Positions 15,896 through 25,533 of a stretch of 64,000 nt of DNA are shown one piece after another. The translations under genes were made by a program, and so were the position numbers. The notes beneath the pieces were generated by a model. That model saw only the letters and a program-made list of their open reading frames with translations, was not told where the DNA came from and made no database searches. Origin of the DNA: Leptothoe sp034932105 (GTDB taxonomy: Bacteria; Cyanobacteriota; Cyanobacteriia; Phormidesmidales; Phormidesmidaceae); contig NZ_JAYGIG010000010.1 of NCBI RefSeq assembly GCF_034932105.1, positions 20,510 to 84,509 of the forward strand, in the 5' to 3' direction. Every line of letters starts with the position of its first letter. The first letter of the stretch is position 1.

Positions 15896-17530
15896 ATGGC
15901 TAAGCGCATTATATATAACGAGAACGCTCGTCGTGCCCTGGAAAGAGGCATGGATATTCTGACCGAGGCCGTTGCCGTTACCCTTGGGCCCAAGGGACGT
16001 AACGTTGTTCTCGAAAAGAAATTTGGCTCTCCCCAAATCGTCAATGACGGTATCACCATTGCTAAGGAAATCGAGCTAGAGGACAACGTCGAAAATACTG
16101 GAGTGGCTCTGATTCGTCAGGCTGCTTCCAAAACAAACGATGCTGCTGGTGACGGTACTACCACCGCCACCGTATTGGCCCACGCCATTGTGAAGGAAGG
16201 CCTACGCAACGTGGCTGCTGGTTCTAATGCGATCTCCCTCAAGCGTGGGATTGAAAAAGCCACTGCTTATCTGGTAGAGCGCATTGCTGAGCATGCTCAG
16301 CCCGTTGGCGACTCCACTGCTATTGCCCAGGTGGGTACTATTTCCGCTGGTAATGATGAAGAAGTCGGCAAAATGATTGCCGAAGCCATGGAGAAAGTGG
16401 GCCGTGAAGGCGTGATTTCCTTGGAAGAAGGCAAGTCCATGACGACTGAGCTGGAAATTACTGAAGGGATGCGCTTTGATAAGGGCTATATCTCTCCTTA
16501 CTTTGCGACGGATACTGAGCGCATGGAAGCTGTGCTCGATGATCCCTACATCCTACTGACTGACAAAAAGATTGCTCTGGTCCAGGACCTAGTGCCTGTG
16601 CTTGAGCAGGTTGCCCGTTCCGGCAAGCCATTGTTGATTATTGCTGAAGACATCGAGAAGGAAGCCCTAGCTACCCTAGTGGTCAACCGTCTGCGCGGTG
16701 TGCTGAATGTGGCTGCTGTCAAGGCTCCTGGCTTTGGCGATCGTCGTAAAGCCATGCTGGAGGACATTGCTGTTCTATCCGGTGGTCAGGTGATTACTGA
16801 AGACGCTGGTCTGAAGCTGGACAGTGTCACCGTTGACATGCTGGGTACTGCCCGTCGCATTACTCTGACTAAGGACACCACCACCCTGGTGGCCGAAGGT
16901 AACGAAGCTGAGGTGAAAGCCCGTTGTGAGCAGATTCGTCGTCAAATCGAAGAATCTGATTCTAGCTACGACAAGGAGAAGCTGCAGGAGCGTTTGGCTA
17001 AGCTTTCTGGTGGTGTTGCTGTGATCAAGGTTGGTGCAGCTACTGAGACCGAAATGAAGGATCGTAAGCTGCGCCTAGAAGATGCCATCAATGCCACTAA
17101 GGCGGCGGTTGAAGAAGGCATCGTTCCCGGTGGTGGGACCACATTGGCTCACCTGGCTCCTGGTCTTGAAGCGTGGTCCAACGCTAACCTGACTGACGAA
17201 GAGCTGACCGGTGCGCTGATTGTGACCCGTGCCCTGACTGCACCCCTGAAGCGGATTGCTGAGAATGCTGGTCAAAATGGTGCTGTGGTTGCTGAGCATG
17301 TGAAGGCCATGGACTTTAACATTGGCTTCAACGCCTCTACCAACGAGTATGTGGATATGCTCGCTGCCGGTATCGTTGACCCTGCGAAGGTGACCCGCTG
17401 TGCGACTCAGAATGCTGCTTCTATTGCGGCTATGGTGCTTACCACTGAGTGCATTGTGGTAGACAAGCCTGAGCCTAAGGAAGCGGCTGGCGCTGGCGCT
17501 GGCGGCGGTATGGGTGACTTCGACTATTAA
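15896..17530 (+). CDS. groEL: chaperonin GroEL (GroEL1 type)
   Basis: The product has 544 residues. It has the family's ATP-site segment DGTTTATVLAH and the GGG hinge (GGGTTLAHL). The C terminus GGGMGDFDY is the short Gly/Met tail of cyanobacterial GroEL1, as expected for the copy linked to groES. It folds non-native proteins with GroES in the cytoplasm. It is transcribed from the CIRCE promoter with groES and ends in a clear terminator at 17628. Confidence 0.98.
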   Translation: MAKRIIYNENARRALERGMDILTEAVAVTLGPKGRNVVLEKKFGSPQIVNDGITIAKEIELEDNVENTGVALIRQAASKTNDAAGDGTTTATVLAHAIVKEGLRNVAAGSNAISLKRGIEKATAYLVERIAEHAQPVGDSTAIAQVGTISAGNDEEVGKMIAEAMEKVGREGVISLEEGKSMTTELEITEGMRFDKGYISPYFATDTERMEAVLDDPYILLTDKKIALVQDLVPVLEQVARSGKPLLIIAEDIEKEALATLVVNRLRGVLNVAAVKAPGFGDRRKAMLEDIAVLSGGQVITEDAGLKLDSVTVDMLGTARRITLTKDTTTLVAEGNEAEVKARCEQIRRQIEESDSSYDKEKLQERLAKLSGGVAVIKVGAATETEMKDRKLRLEDAINATKAAVEEGIVPGGGTTLAHLAPGLEAWSNANLTDEELTGALIVTRALTAPLKRIAENAGQNGAVVAEHVKAMDFNIGFNASTNEYVDMLAAGIVDPAKVTRCATQNAASIAAMVLTTECIVVDKPEPKEAAGAGAGGGMGDFDY

Positions 17531-17627
17531 GCAGTTTCGACTACTGAGTTGGCGAATGCGTTGGCTAATTGAGTAGTTGCGATCGCTAAAAATTCGCTAA
17601 TGCCAAAGGCAACGGCGATTAATGGCT

Positions 17628-17663
17628 AAATCGGCAGACGTATTCAGCGTCTGCCGATTTTTT
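17628..17663 (+). terminator. terminator of groESL
   Basis: AAATCGGCAGACG (17628-17640) pairs with CGTCTGCCGATTT (17648-17660), a 13-bp stem with a 7-nt loop. TTT follows, making TTTTTT in all. Confidence 0.9.
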
Positions 17664-18160
17664 AATTGAAGCTAGCTACGGCACGCTGAGTCTGCTGCTG
17701 CGGCGGGACTTACAATCAACCCGCATGGAATCGTGACCCCATTGCCTAGGCCAATTTTCCGATTGCGGTGGGCCATATCTGCCGACTTCTCCACCCATCC
17801 TGGATCCGAGCTAATCCGTTGAATATTCTTTTTAGCAAAGGTTTTTATCGAAAACCATTGTAATGCTGCTAATTGCCACTACAATGGCAGCAAAATTTTT
17901 GGTTTAACTTCTAAGGATATTCCCCAACCGAGTCGACCCCTTGTTGGCGCAACGGTCAGACAAAACATGGGATTTATCTGGGATTGATCATCGTGATTCC
18001 CCTGGCTTCCTGAGGGAGCAGCTTTAGCGATTTAAGCCAAATAGGGCATTTACTAGCCTGATGACATGCGTTAAAACAAGTCGGGTGTGAGTTGTACTAA
18101 CTCCACCCTGGGGATTGCTCAGGGTAATCCTGGGCTTATTATTTTGGGATACTGCCGCTA
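17664..18160. other. intergenic region between groEL and the repeat-rich membrane protein
   Basis: About 500 bp with no gene I can support. Several short CCTGG/CCAGG-type words occur near 18050-18140. No clear promoter or RNA structure was recognised. Confidence 0.4.
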
Positions 18161-20017
18161 ATGACAGCTACGCCTACCGATCCACAGCAATTGAGTTCAT
18201 CAGCCTTGGCCGAGGCTAAGCAGCCTGCTCAGCGTGGTCCCAAAATGACTAAGCCCAAAGGCAAAGGTCGAGCCTGGTTTTGGGCCACTATCTGGCTAAT
18301 GCTGTTGGCCGCATCCAGTGGCCTGGGCATCTGGGCCATTGCCTTGATTACGCGGCTTCCTCCCTTGCCCAAGTGTGATGATATATCGGTGTTTAGTGCC
18401 GATAGTGAGCGGCTGTACTGCGCCAGACAATCGGCCGTATCGGGCTCTGAACGGGATTTGGTAGCCGGGCTACAGCTAACGGGGGCTTGGGATGACAAGC
18501 ATCCTCTGTATCAGGACTCCGAGGAGGTGACCAATCGCTGGGCTAAGGGCTTGTTTAAGCTGGCGCAACAGCGGATGCAAGCGGGCAACTTGGAGCGAGC
18601 GGCTCAGCTGGTGGGGTATATTCCTGCCCGCGCCGAGATCCATGCCGATGCTAAAACTGCCCTAGAACGCTGGGAGGCGGAGTGGACAGAGGGGACAGAA
18701 ATTTCGACAGCGGTGACGGCAGCGGTGGTTAACCAAAACTGGAGTGGTGCCCGTAAACAGCTGCGGGACATGAAGCTCTTAAGCAGTGACTATTGGCTGA
18801 AGGAGCGTCACCCTGACCTGGGACAGTACATTCAGCGGGAAGAAGACGATCGGCGTAACTTGATCAAAGCCAAGACGCTGGCGAGTAGTGGCAATATGGA
18901 TCGCCTGCTGGAGGCGCTGACCCTGGTGCGGCAGGTGAATGTGCAAAGTCAGGCTTGGCCTGAGGCTAAACCCCTATTGGCAGACTGGACGAAGACCCTG
19001 TTGAACTATGGGTTTCAAAAGTGGGAGCAGGAGGATTTAGAGGGCGCGATCGCAATTATCCAACAGCTACCTGTAAACCTGGCGACGGAGCCAGAAGCCA
19101 AGGACCTGGTGTTGTTTGCCCATGCCCAGCGACTGGCCACCTTTCAGCAGGATTGGGCCCCCACCTATGGCGAAGTTCTGAATTTGATGGATGCCATTCA
19201 GGCGTTGGAGCGCATTGGTAGCGAGAGCCTATTTTATGGCGATGCCCAGACCAAATTGGCCCTGTGGTCTAAACAGCTGGAGGACCTGCAGCAGCTTTAC
19301 GGAGCCACCTTAGCGGCTAACTTCAACCAAAAGGGTTCGTTGCAGCTGGCTGTTGAGCAAGCCCAGGAAATTGGCCCTGAGCGCCCCCAGCGGCAGCAGG
19401 CTCAAACCTTGGTGGCCCACTGGTCTAAGGAAATCCAACGAATTGAGGATCGACCCTTGCTGGCTCGGGCGGCACAGCTAGCGGACAAGGGTGATAAGGC
19501 GAGCCTAGAGGCGGCTATTGCTGAAGCGCGGAAGATTGAGCAGGGGCGTGCTCTGCGTGTAGATGCTCAGACCAAAGTAGACCAGTGGACCAAGCAAATC
19601 CAGGTATTGGAGGATCAGCCCCTCTATAGCCAGGCGTTGGATTTGGCCAGTAAAGGTAAGCTACGGGATGCCATTAAGGAAGCTGGTAAGATTCAGCCGG
19701 GACGGGCCCTGTATAGTCAGGCCCAGGTGTCGATTAAAGAATGGACCACCAGTATTCAGGTGGCCGAAGATCGGCCAATTTTGAATGAGGCTGAGGCGTT
19801 GGCCTACCAGGGCAGATTGTCGGATGCGATCGCAGTGGCTGCTCGCATTTCATCGGGCCGGGCCCTATATGCTGAAGCTCGTAGTTCCATTGCCATTTGG
19901 GATGCTGAACGGGCCTATAGTCAATCACTACAGGAGGAGCCCGCTGCATCTGACTATGACGAGGAGGATAGCTCCAACGAGGATGACGGTTACGCCGAAG
20001 AGGATGACTATGAGTAA
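18161..20017 (+). CDS. membrane-anchored repeat protein, unknown function
   Basis: The product has 618 residues. A cytoplasmic basic N terminus (about 1-40) precedes one hydrophobic segment (about 42-68, WFWATIWLMLLAASSGLGIW). A long helical domain follows. It is built of degenerate 50-55 residue repeats, clearest in the last 180 residues, where three copies share ED(R/Q)P, QALxLA and IxxGRALYxxAQ. The tail is a run of Glu/Asp. Such proteins are often mislabelled as chromosome-segregation ATPases, but there is no nucleotide site. The repeats suggest a TPR-like solenoid scaffold. It lies 137 bp ahead of the Ycf55-like gene and may share its transcript. Confidence 0.75.
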   Translation: MTATPTDPQQLSSSALAEAKQPAQRGPKMTKPKGKGRAWFWATIWLMLLAASSGLGIWAIALITRLPPLPKCDDISVFSADSERLYCARQSAVSGSERDLVAGLQLTGAWDDKHPLYQDSEEVTNRWAKGLFKLAQQRMQAGNLERAAQLVGYIPARAEIHADAKTALERWEAEWTEGTEISTAVTAAVVNQNWSGARKQLRDMKLLSSDYWLKERHPDLGQYIQREEDDRRNLIKAKTLASSGNMDRLLEALTLVRQVNVQSQAWPEAKPLLADWTKTLLNYGFQKWEQEDLEGAIAIIQQLPVNLATEPEAKDLVLFAHAQRLATFQQDWAPTYGEVLNLMDAIQALERIGSESLFYGDAQTKLALWSKQLEDLQQLYGATLAANFNQKGSLQLAVEQAQEIGPERPQRQQAQTLVAHWSKEIQRIEDRPLLARAAQLADKGDKASLEAAIAEARKIEQGRALRVDAQTKVDQWTKQIQVLEDQPLYSQALDLASKGKLRDAIKEAGKIQPGRALYSQAQVSIKEWTTSIQVAEDRPILNEAEALAYQGRLSDAIAVAARISSGRALYAEARSSIAIWDAERAYSQSLQEEPAASDYDEEDSSNEDDGYAEEDDYE

Positions 20018-20093
20018 AGGTTCCGGCTCATATGCTGGATAAATGTGGCCTTGCTACCGCAAACTGAGGCTAGTAGTGGATACTAGAACAATC

Positions 20094-20130
20094 AGACTAA
20101 GAGATTCAGAGACTAAGAGATTGAGAGACT
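20094..20130 (+). repeat. 16-bp tandem repeat upstream of the Ycf55-like gene
   Basis: AGACTAAGAGATT occurs at 20094-20106 and 20110-20122, with a third partial copy (AGACT) at 20126. The period is 16 bp. It ends 24 bp before the ATG and leaves little room for a normal ribosome site. Confidence 0.75.
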
Positions 20131-20153
20131 AAAACAGTGCGACATCAGGCAGC

Positions 20154-22040
20154 ATGAGTGAACGTCCCTTGCAATTGATGCTGGTGGATGAAGACCCCAC
20201 CTTTAGACTGGGGTTGCGGGTCTGGCTGGAACAGTTACCTGGCTTTCAAATTGCGGCGGAGGCGTCCAGTGCGGCGGAGGCTATGGCCATTTTGCGGAAA
20301 TGCGATCGCACCCAAGCAGAGGCCTTTACCGATCCCACCCTGCGCACCCAGCGCTCGATCAATTTAGTCATTGTCGACTTAGGTTTGGGAGCGAGTGATA
20401 CGGGCAAAGACCCCGTCAGCAGTTCCGGCCTACAGCTTTGCAAATCCATCAAGACTGAGTTTCCTAAGTTACCGGTGTTAGTCCTCAGTGCTCGGGATGA
20501 GCCTGTGCTAGAGGCGGCGGCCCGTCAGGTGGGGGCCAATGGCTATGGCACTCGAGGCATGCCCGTCCGGGAACTGGCGCAACTGATTCGCACGGTGGCC
20601 CGAGGGTCCAGCGGTCCGGGAGCCAACGATGCCATAGAGCAGCAGCGGACCCAACAGTCCTCCCAGATCCCTGGTCCGTTGACCGCCATGCGACTGAGTA
20701 TGCGCCTGTCGGGGGTGGAGCAAATTGAGCAGCAGCTGGCCAAAACAGCGGCAGAGCTACGCCGTTCTCGCCTGACTTGGCTGGAGCGCCAAATTTTAGC
20801 CGGTCAACTCCGGGAGCTAAAGGCCGCCCGCTGGTGTATGCAGCGGCTATGGGCCACCCGTAACTATGCCGATACTGGTTGGATCAAAAAGCAGGTCAAC
20901 TCCCGCAGTCGTTCCATGCCTGCCACGTCTGCCACAGGGGGCGCGTTGTCAGCGCGTCCCAGTTCCGTGGGGGCACCCCCCGCCGGAACCTTGAGCCGAG
21001 ATGCCCCGGCCATGGCCGTATCCCAGGCCAACCCCTTGAGCCTCCGCAGCGGCGATGTGCAAAACATGGTGTTTGAGGCTGTCTTTGCCAAGCTCCAAAC
21101 CGATTTGGAAAACACCACATCGGAACCGGTGGAAATTGATATTCTGCGCCTCGACAAAAAGCGAGAGCTGCTATTTATTATTCTGCGCCGCTTTGAAGAC
21201 TTGTTAGACGATCTGCGGCAGTCATCTTTTCCACCGGGGCAGCTGCGGGACAAATCCCCCCAGGTGCTGCGAGATCTATGGGTGGCCACCATCGAAGAGT
21301 TCTTTGGTCGCTATTACACGGTGCCCCTCAATGGCGTAGAGCAAGAACTCGTCGCGGTACTTTATCAAGAGAAAGAAACGGTGGAGCGGGATATTCTCCA
21401 GCACATTCCCCTCGTGCCCGACCTTTTGGCCCATTGGTTGTATCAAGATGCCATGGTGGTTGATGGTAATGCCTATGTCGCCACGACCCCTGAGGCCTTA
21501 GCCCATAGTGAAAAGCTATTGGAGAACCTAATCATTCAACTGGGGAATGCGGTGATGCAGCCCCTGCTCAACCGATTAGCCGATGTGGAAGTGATCAAAA
21601 AGGGCCTGTACAGCCGTCGGATGATCTCTACCCGTGACATTGAGCGGTTTCGCAATGATCTGTCCTGGCGCTACCGTTGGGATCGCTTGGTCAACGAACC
21701 TACGGCCATTTTTGAGAGCCAGTATCGGCTCTATACCCTAGGACCGCGCGGCATTATGCTGACGCCGATCTATGCCCCCCGTCGCAGTGAGTTAGATCGA
21801 CTTTCGGGATTACCCTGGGCCGTCACCCTACTGCTCGAAACCCGTGATGCCATTAGCCCCCGTTTGCGAGCCGTGATTTCCATGGTGGGTAGTACGGTGG
21901 TGTATGTGCTGACCGAGGTGGTGGGTCGGGGCATTGGTCTGGTGGGTCGGGGTGTGTTGCAAGGCATTGGCAACGCTTGGCAAGATACTCGCCGGTCTAG
22001 ACAGCGGCAAGCTCCGCCTACGTTTAACGAGTGGGAATAA
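20154..22040 (+). CDS. ycf55: Ycf55-like DUF3685 protein with receiver-like N-terminal domain
   Basis: The product has 628 residues. Residues 1-145 look like a response-regulator receiver: LQLMLVDEDPTFRLGLRVWLEQL (acidic pocket DED), LVIVDLGLGAS (phospho-Asp position), PVLVLSARDEP (Ser/Thr position), then ANGYGTRGMPVRELAQLI. A 60-residue insertion separates the first two motifs. The remaining 480 residues match what I know of DUF3685, the Ycf55 domain conserved in red-algal plastids and cyanobacteria. No DNA-binding output domain is present. The C-terminal 70 residues contain a hydrophobic, Gly/Val-rich stretch that may touch a membrane. The function is unknown. Confidence 0.8.
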   Translation: MSERPLQLMLVDEDPTFRLGLRVWLEQLPGFQIAAEASSAAEAMAILRKCDRTQAEAFTDPTLRTQRSINLVIVDLGLGASDTGKDPVSSSGLQLCKSIKTEFPKLPVLVLSARDEPVLEAAARQVGANGYGTRGMPVRELAQLIRTVARGSSGPGANDAIEQQRTQQSSQIPGPLTAMRLSMRLSGVEQIEQQLAKTAAELRRSRLTWLERQILAGQLRELKAARWCMQRLWATRNYADTGWIKKQVNSRSRSMPATSATGGALSARPSSVGAPPAGTLSRDAPAMAVSQANPLSLRSGDVQNMVFEAVFAKLQTDLENTTSEPVEIDILRLDKKRELLFIILRRFEDLLDDLRQSSFPPGQLRDKSPQVLRDLWVATIEEFFGRYYTVPLNGVEQELVAVLYQEKETVERDILQHIPLVPDLLAHWLYQDAMVVDGNAYVATTPEALAHSEKLLENLIIQLGNAVMQPLLNRLADVEVIKKGLYSRRMISTRDIERFRNDLSWRYRWDRLVNEPTAIFESQYRLYTLGPRGIMLTPIYAPRRSELDRLSGLPWAVTLLLETRDAISPRLRAVISMVGSTVVYVLTEVVGRGIGLVGRGVLQGIGNAWQDTRRSRQRQAPPTFNEWE

Positions 22041-22060
22041 TTGATCGCGATCCACCCCAA

Positions 22061-22109
22061 TAAAACGCTGCCTGCCTTGGGAGTTCCACCCAAGGCAGGC
22101 AGCGTTTTA
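22061..22109. terminator. bidirectional terminator between ycf55-like and cpcL-like genes
   Basis: A 21-bp perfect stem (22061-22081 with 22089-22109) has the loop AGTTCCA. The core is GC-rich and both outer ends carry A/T runs (AAAA on the left, TTTTATTTT on the right). It serves the convergent genes on both strands. Confidence 0.92.
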
Positions 22110-22134
22110 TTTTGCACTTTTTAGTGGCGGGTCT

Positions 22135-22875
22135 TTAAATCTTGAGCCAGCCAAACCAAGATAGGATAACCGCCACAACGCCACTGGTGAGGACGACAGC
22201 ACCGGCCACTGTAACCACAGCACCAATTTTGCGGATCCCTTCTGAAGGTAGACCATCGCCGAAGAGACCATCGCCAGTGGCGGAGAAGTCGTTGCCGAGG
22301 GCGGTCAATTTGGCTAGATGATCGCTACCGTAACGAGGCATGCGCTCAAAGGGCAGCTCTCCCATGGACTGCTGGGGTAGAACCCGTCGCCGTTGGTAGG
22401 GCACGGTGTCTTCACCAAAGTTGTCCAGATACTCATCACTGTTGAGCAGAGCATTCACAAATCCGGTAATGCCTTCCGTGGCCAGCACGATTGACCAAGC
22501 CAAGGTTTCGCGCTGATCATAGGCTTGACGACCGAGGACTCGCTGAAGGCACATGTCAACGAAGCGGTAGTTGTTGCTGCATTCATAGTTGAGCCGTCTG
22601 AAGGAGTCAGACATCAGCAGCCCACGAATGAAGTCCCGGACGGATAGCTGAGAGTTGCGTAGCTGGGATTCTAAATAGCGATCGCGATGGCAGGCGAGGA
22701 GTTGCTGCTCATTAAAGATGCGACGATAGGCAGCTAGAATCAGGGTTTCAATTTCCTGGGAATCTAGCAACAGCGCTGTGGAGAAAATTCGTGGCTGTTC
22801 GTCACCAAACACTTCAAAGCCATTGACACGTTGGTTTTGGCAACTGGTTGGATAGCTTAACAATGGCAGAGTCAT
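22135..22875 (-). CDS. cpcL: membrane-anchored phycobilisome rod linker, CpcL (CpcG2) type
   Basis: The product has 246 residues. Residues 1-165 match the rod-core linker family: MTLPLLSYPTSCQNQRVNGFE, SQLRNSQLSVRDFIRGLL, AYDQRETLAWSIVLATEGITGFVNALLNSDEYLDNFG and VPYQRRRVLP. Instead of the usual hydrophilic tail, residues about 214-246 are a continuous hydrophobic segment (IGAVVTVAGAVVLTSGVVAV and onward) ending WLKI. This is the mark of CpcL/CpcG2, the linker that anchors core-less phycocyanin rods to the thylakoid for photosystem I. No other phycobilisome gene is adjacent, as usual for cpcL. Confidence 0.9.
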   Translation of the reverse strand: MTLPLLSYPTSCQNQRVNGFEVFGDEQPRIFSTALLLDSQEIETLILAAYRRIFNEQQLLACHRDRYLESQLRNSQLSVRDFIRGLLMSDSFRRLNYECSNNYRFVDMCLQRVLGRQAYDQRETLAWSIVLATEGITGFVNALLNSDEYLDNFGEDTVPYQRRRVLPQQSMGELPFERMPRYGSDHLAKLTALGNDFSATGDGLFGDGLPSEGIRKIGAVVTVAGAVVLTSGVVAVILSWFGWLKI

Positions 22876-23278
22876 AGGGGTGAAATCCTTTTTTTAAAAC
22901 GGTGCCAGGGGGAAAAAAACTGCAGGGTAATCATCATGACTTTAGTTGGTCATGACGACTAAACCATAGCCATGACGACGACCCAAAGTGCAGTTATATG
23001 GGGAGTTCTCGTCCTCCGTTAGTTACTAATCCTAGAGATATGTGGGGATCGGCCTCGAAAATCTGTACGGAAACTCAATTAAACACAACAAAAGTAAATA
23101 GTCTTCTAATTAATCTCTGGAGGCCCCTCTATATATGAGTGCATCCTTGCTGTTTCAGGACTGGGTTGAAGTCTAATGAAATGAGTAAAAATACTCAGTT
23201 AATTCGTGGACAAAAAATATTTCTAGAATACCTAGAGTTAAGATGGTGAATCTGAGAATGCGTAATTTTCTGTTACCT
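22876..23278. other. promoter-side region of cpcL
   Basis: A 400-bp AT-rich stretch holding the cpcL leader on the minus strand. A small hairpin (TTTAGT 22941-22946 with ACTAAA 22958-22963) encloses the palindrome GTCATGAC, and CATGAC recurs three times within 60 bp. This is a possible regulator site, not assigned. Confidence 0.4.
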
Positions 23279-24463
23279 TTAGCGACGACGGAGCTTGCTC
23301 ATCATTTTGCGAGACCATCGTAGCTGTAGGTCTTCGCTATGGGCCCAGTCTTGGAGAATGCGAAAGAAGATTTGGCGGTCGTTGGTTTGTAACACAGCGG
23401 TTTGGTCAGCGGTTTCGATGGCGTAGGGGTAGCCGCCGCCGACGATGGTTTCGGCCCTGACCCAGTGCAGTACTTGATGGGTGATGCCAGCTTCGTGCAT
23501 CCAGCGGGGCATTTCGATGCGGGCTGGGTAGCCCTGGTTGGTTTTTAGGTAGGTGAAGGTGATGCGGTCTGCTTGTTCTTTGTAGTCAGCCAGGATGCCG
23601 GTGCGATCGCACTGAAAGATCGGCGTACAATCTCCCCATGCCATAAATCGACTGAGCATCTGGGCGTCGTGTACCGCAGGCATGCCCTCTATACCCACGT
23701 AGAGTTCCAACAGCGTGGTCAAATCATGGGCATAGCTGGTGTCCACATAGCCCACTAGGGGGACTCGGTGGTGTTCGCTGGCCCTGACTAATTTCAATAG
23801 GGCTTTGACATAGGCTTTACGGGCCTCCTCTTCATAGGCATCGGCAAAGGTGGCCACTAAGGATCCGTCGAAAAATACGAGGCAATGGTCGGGATCCCTC
23901 ACCTGCTCGATATAGCTCACCAGCCGTTCAGTTTCCATTTGAAAGCGGCGCAAGTTGACGATGCGCTCCGCTGGCGTGGCTGGGTCGTAGGCTTTTAAGT
24001 CGTGGGGGGTGAGGATATCTAATTCAATGTCTTTGGTGTAGTCGGCCTCTGAGGTGTGGGGATTTTCAAACCAGCCCACCTGGACTAGGGCAATGGGCAA
24101 TGACAGGTCTTTACTGGAGAAAATCTGGGAACCGTCCACCGCAAATGTGGTAACGCCCTCCAGCTGTTCCTTCACCCACTGCAGGCTCTGTTCGCGGCTG
24201 CCCCACTGCAGGTTGCTGTGGTGAATGCCTGGTTGGTCCTGGGCATTGGCTGCCAAGGGGGTGGCCAAGGGACGGGCTCCCACATTTCCTGGGTGGGCGG
24301 TCAGCCAGTCCTGCAGTTCGTTGGCTGAGGCTTGGCACAGGGTTTTCCAGGCGGCTTGATAGGTATCTAACGCCGATAGGTTATTACTCTCAAACGTGCG
24401 AAAGTACTTGCGTTTGTTTTGTAAAATCGCCTGGATTTGAGAGGGTTTGATGGCCATGGGCAA
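23279..24463 (-). CDS. NurA-domain nuclease
   Basis: The product has 394 residues. The NurA fold is recognised from FAVDGSQIF (about residues 108-116, metal-binding Asp), the acidic DIELDIL strand, LVFFDGSLVATF (second Asp), VGYVDTSYAHDLT and the C-terminal ETADQTAVL. NurA acts as a 5-prime to 3-prime nuclease with the HerA helicase in archaeal DNA-end resection. Cyanobacterial copies usually lack a linked HerA, as here. The N-terminal 100 residues are helical. hisIE lies upstream on the same strand with about 90 bp between them. Confidence 0.82.
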   Translation of the reverse strand: MPMAIKPSQIQAILQNKRKYFRTFESNNLSALDTYQAAWKTLCQASANELQDWLTAHPGNVGARPLATPLAANAQDQPGIHHSNLQWGSREQSLQWVKEQLEGVTTFAVDGSQIFSSKDLSLPIALVQVGWFENPHTSEADYTKDIELDILTPHDLKAYDPATPAERIVNLRRFQMETERLVSYIEQVRDPDHCLVFFDGSLVATFADAYEEEARKAYVKALLKLVRASEHHRVPLVGYVDTSYAHDLTTLLELYVGIEGMPAVHDAQMLSRFMAWGDCTPIFQCDRTGILADYKEQADRITFTYLKTNQGYPARIEMPRWMHEAGITHQVLHWVRAETIVGGGYPYAIETADQTAVLQTNDRQIFFRILQDWAHSEDLQLRWSRKMMSKLRRR

Positions 24464-24554
24464 AGTAGGGCATTTGTACTGCTATTGTGCCATGGGTTTG
24501 GGGTTCCGGTGGGGCATTGCAGACAATGCCTCTATCGGGATTGTCTACGGGGAT

Positions 24555-25196
24555 TTAACGCCGTGATTGCAGTTTCCGATACACATCCTTGATGTCCACA
24601 TTGTGATGGGCCAAGGCCACTAGGGTGTGATACAGCAGGTCCGCCACTTCCCCAGCAATTTCGTCCGGGTTGTCGTCCTTGCAGGCCATCACCACCTCGG
24701 CGGATTCTTCGCCGATTTTTTTGAGGATTTTATTGTCGCCCCCTGCGAACAGGCTGTTGGTGTAGGAGCCGGGTTGGGGATTGGCTTTGCGATCGCAAAT
24801 CACCCCATACACCTGGGATAACGTATCGGCTCTGGGCGGGGTAATTCCCCCCTCCACCTGGTGGAAGCAGCTGCGTTCCCCCGTATGGCAAGCGATTTCC
24901 CCCACCTGCTCAATGGTGAGCAGCAGGGCATCGCTGTCGCAGTCGTAGCGAATGGCCTTCAGCTTTTGCAAGTGGCCCGATGTGGCCCCCTTGTGCCAAA
25001 GCTCCTGGCGGGAGCGGCTCCAGTACCACACATCGCCAGTGGTCAAGGTTTTTTGCAGGGCTTCCTGGTTCATCCAGGCCATCATCAGCACGGTGCCGTC
25101 TAGATAATCTTGTGCGATCGCAGGTACCAGACCCTGATCGTTGTAGCGAATTTTTTCAGTCGGAATAGCGCCGACAAAAGAAAGAGGGGTACTCAT
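24555..25196 (-). CDS. hisIE: bifunctional phosphoribosyl-AMP cyclohydrolase / phosphoribosyl-ATP pyrophosphatase
   Basis: The product has 213 residues. The HisI domain (about 1-120) has LDGTVLMMAWMNQEAL, the zinc-site stretch YDCDSDALLLTIEQVG and ACHTGERSCFH. The HisE domain (about 125-213) has KILKKIGEESAEVVMACKD and EIAGEVADLLYHTLVALAHH. It catalyses the second and third steps of histidine synthesis in the cytoplasm. The fused form is normal in cyanobacteria. Divergent from hemL. Confidence 0.96.
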   Translation of the reverse strand: MSTPLSFVGAIPTEKIRYNDQGLVPAIAQDYLDGTVLMMAWMNQEALQKTLTTGDVWYWSRSRQELWHKGATSGHLQKLKAIRYDCDSDALLLTIEQVGEIACHTGERSCFHQVEGGITPPRADTLSQVYGVICDRKANPQPGSYTNSLFAGGDNKILKKIGEESAEVVMACKDDNPDEIAGEVADLLYHTLVALAHHNVDIKDVYRKLQSRR

Positions 25197-25533
25197 GGTC
25201 CGGGTCAGTTCAGCTCAGTGCAGCTCTATTGTCCCAGTTTGCGGGCTTTTGCTGCTTTGCTACATTCCGTAACATATCTCAAGATCTTTCAATCGATGTA
25301 AGCACAAACGCTAGGATTAAGAATACTGCAATCTTCGCTATCGCTCGTTTAATGCCATTCTGAGAGGTAAAGTGGCCTCCTGACAGAAATAATTCCATAG
25401 AATTCCATCGGATGCATGGAGCAGGCATTCAACGAGCATCCCTGTCTAAAAGCAGGCTTTGCCCAAAGGCAGCCCTTTGGCGCAGTCATTTGATCCCATA
25501 GAATAAACGACTTTGACTTATAAGGAGAGCCCG
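25197..25533. other. divergent hisIE-hemL intergenic region
   Basis: About 340 bp that must contain both promoters. A 7-bp hairpin CCAAAGG/CCTTTGG (25463-25480) sits in the hemL leader, about 54 bp before the TTG start. The start itself is marked by AAGGAG at 25522-25527. Confidence 0.45.
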
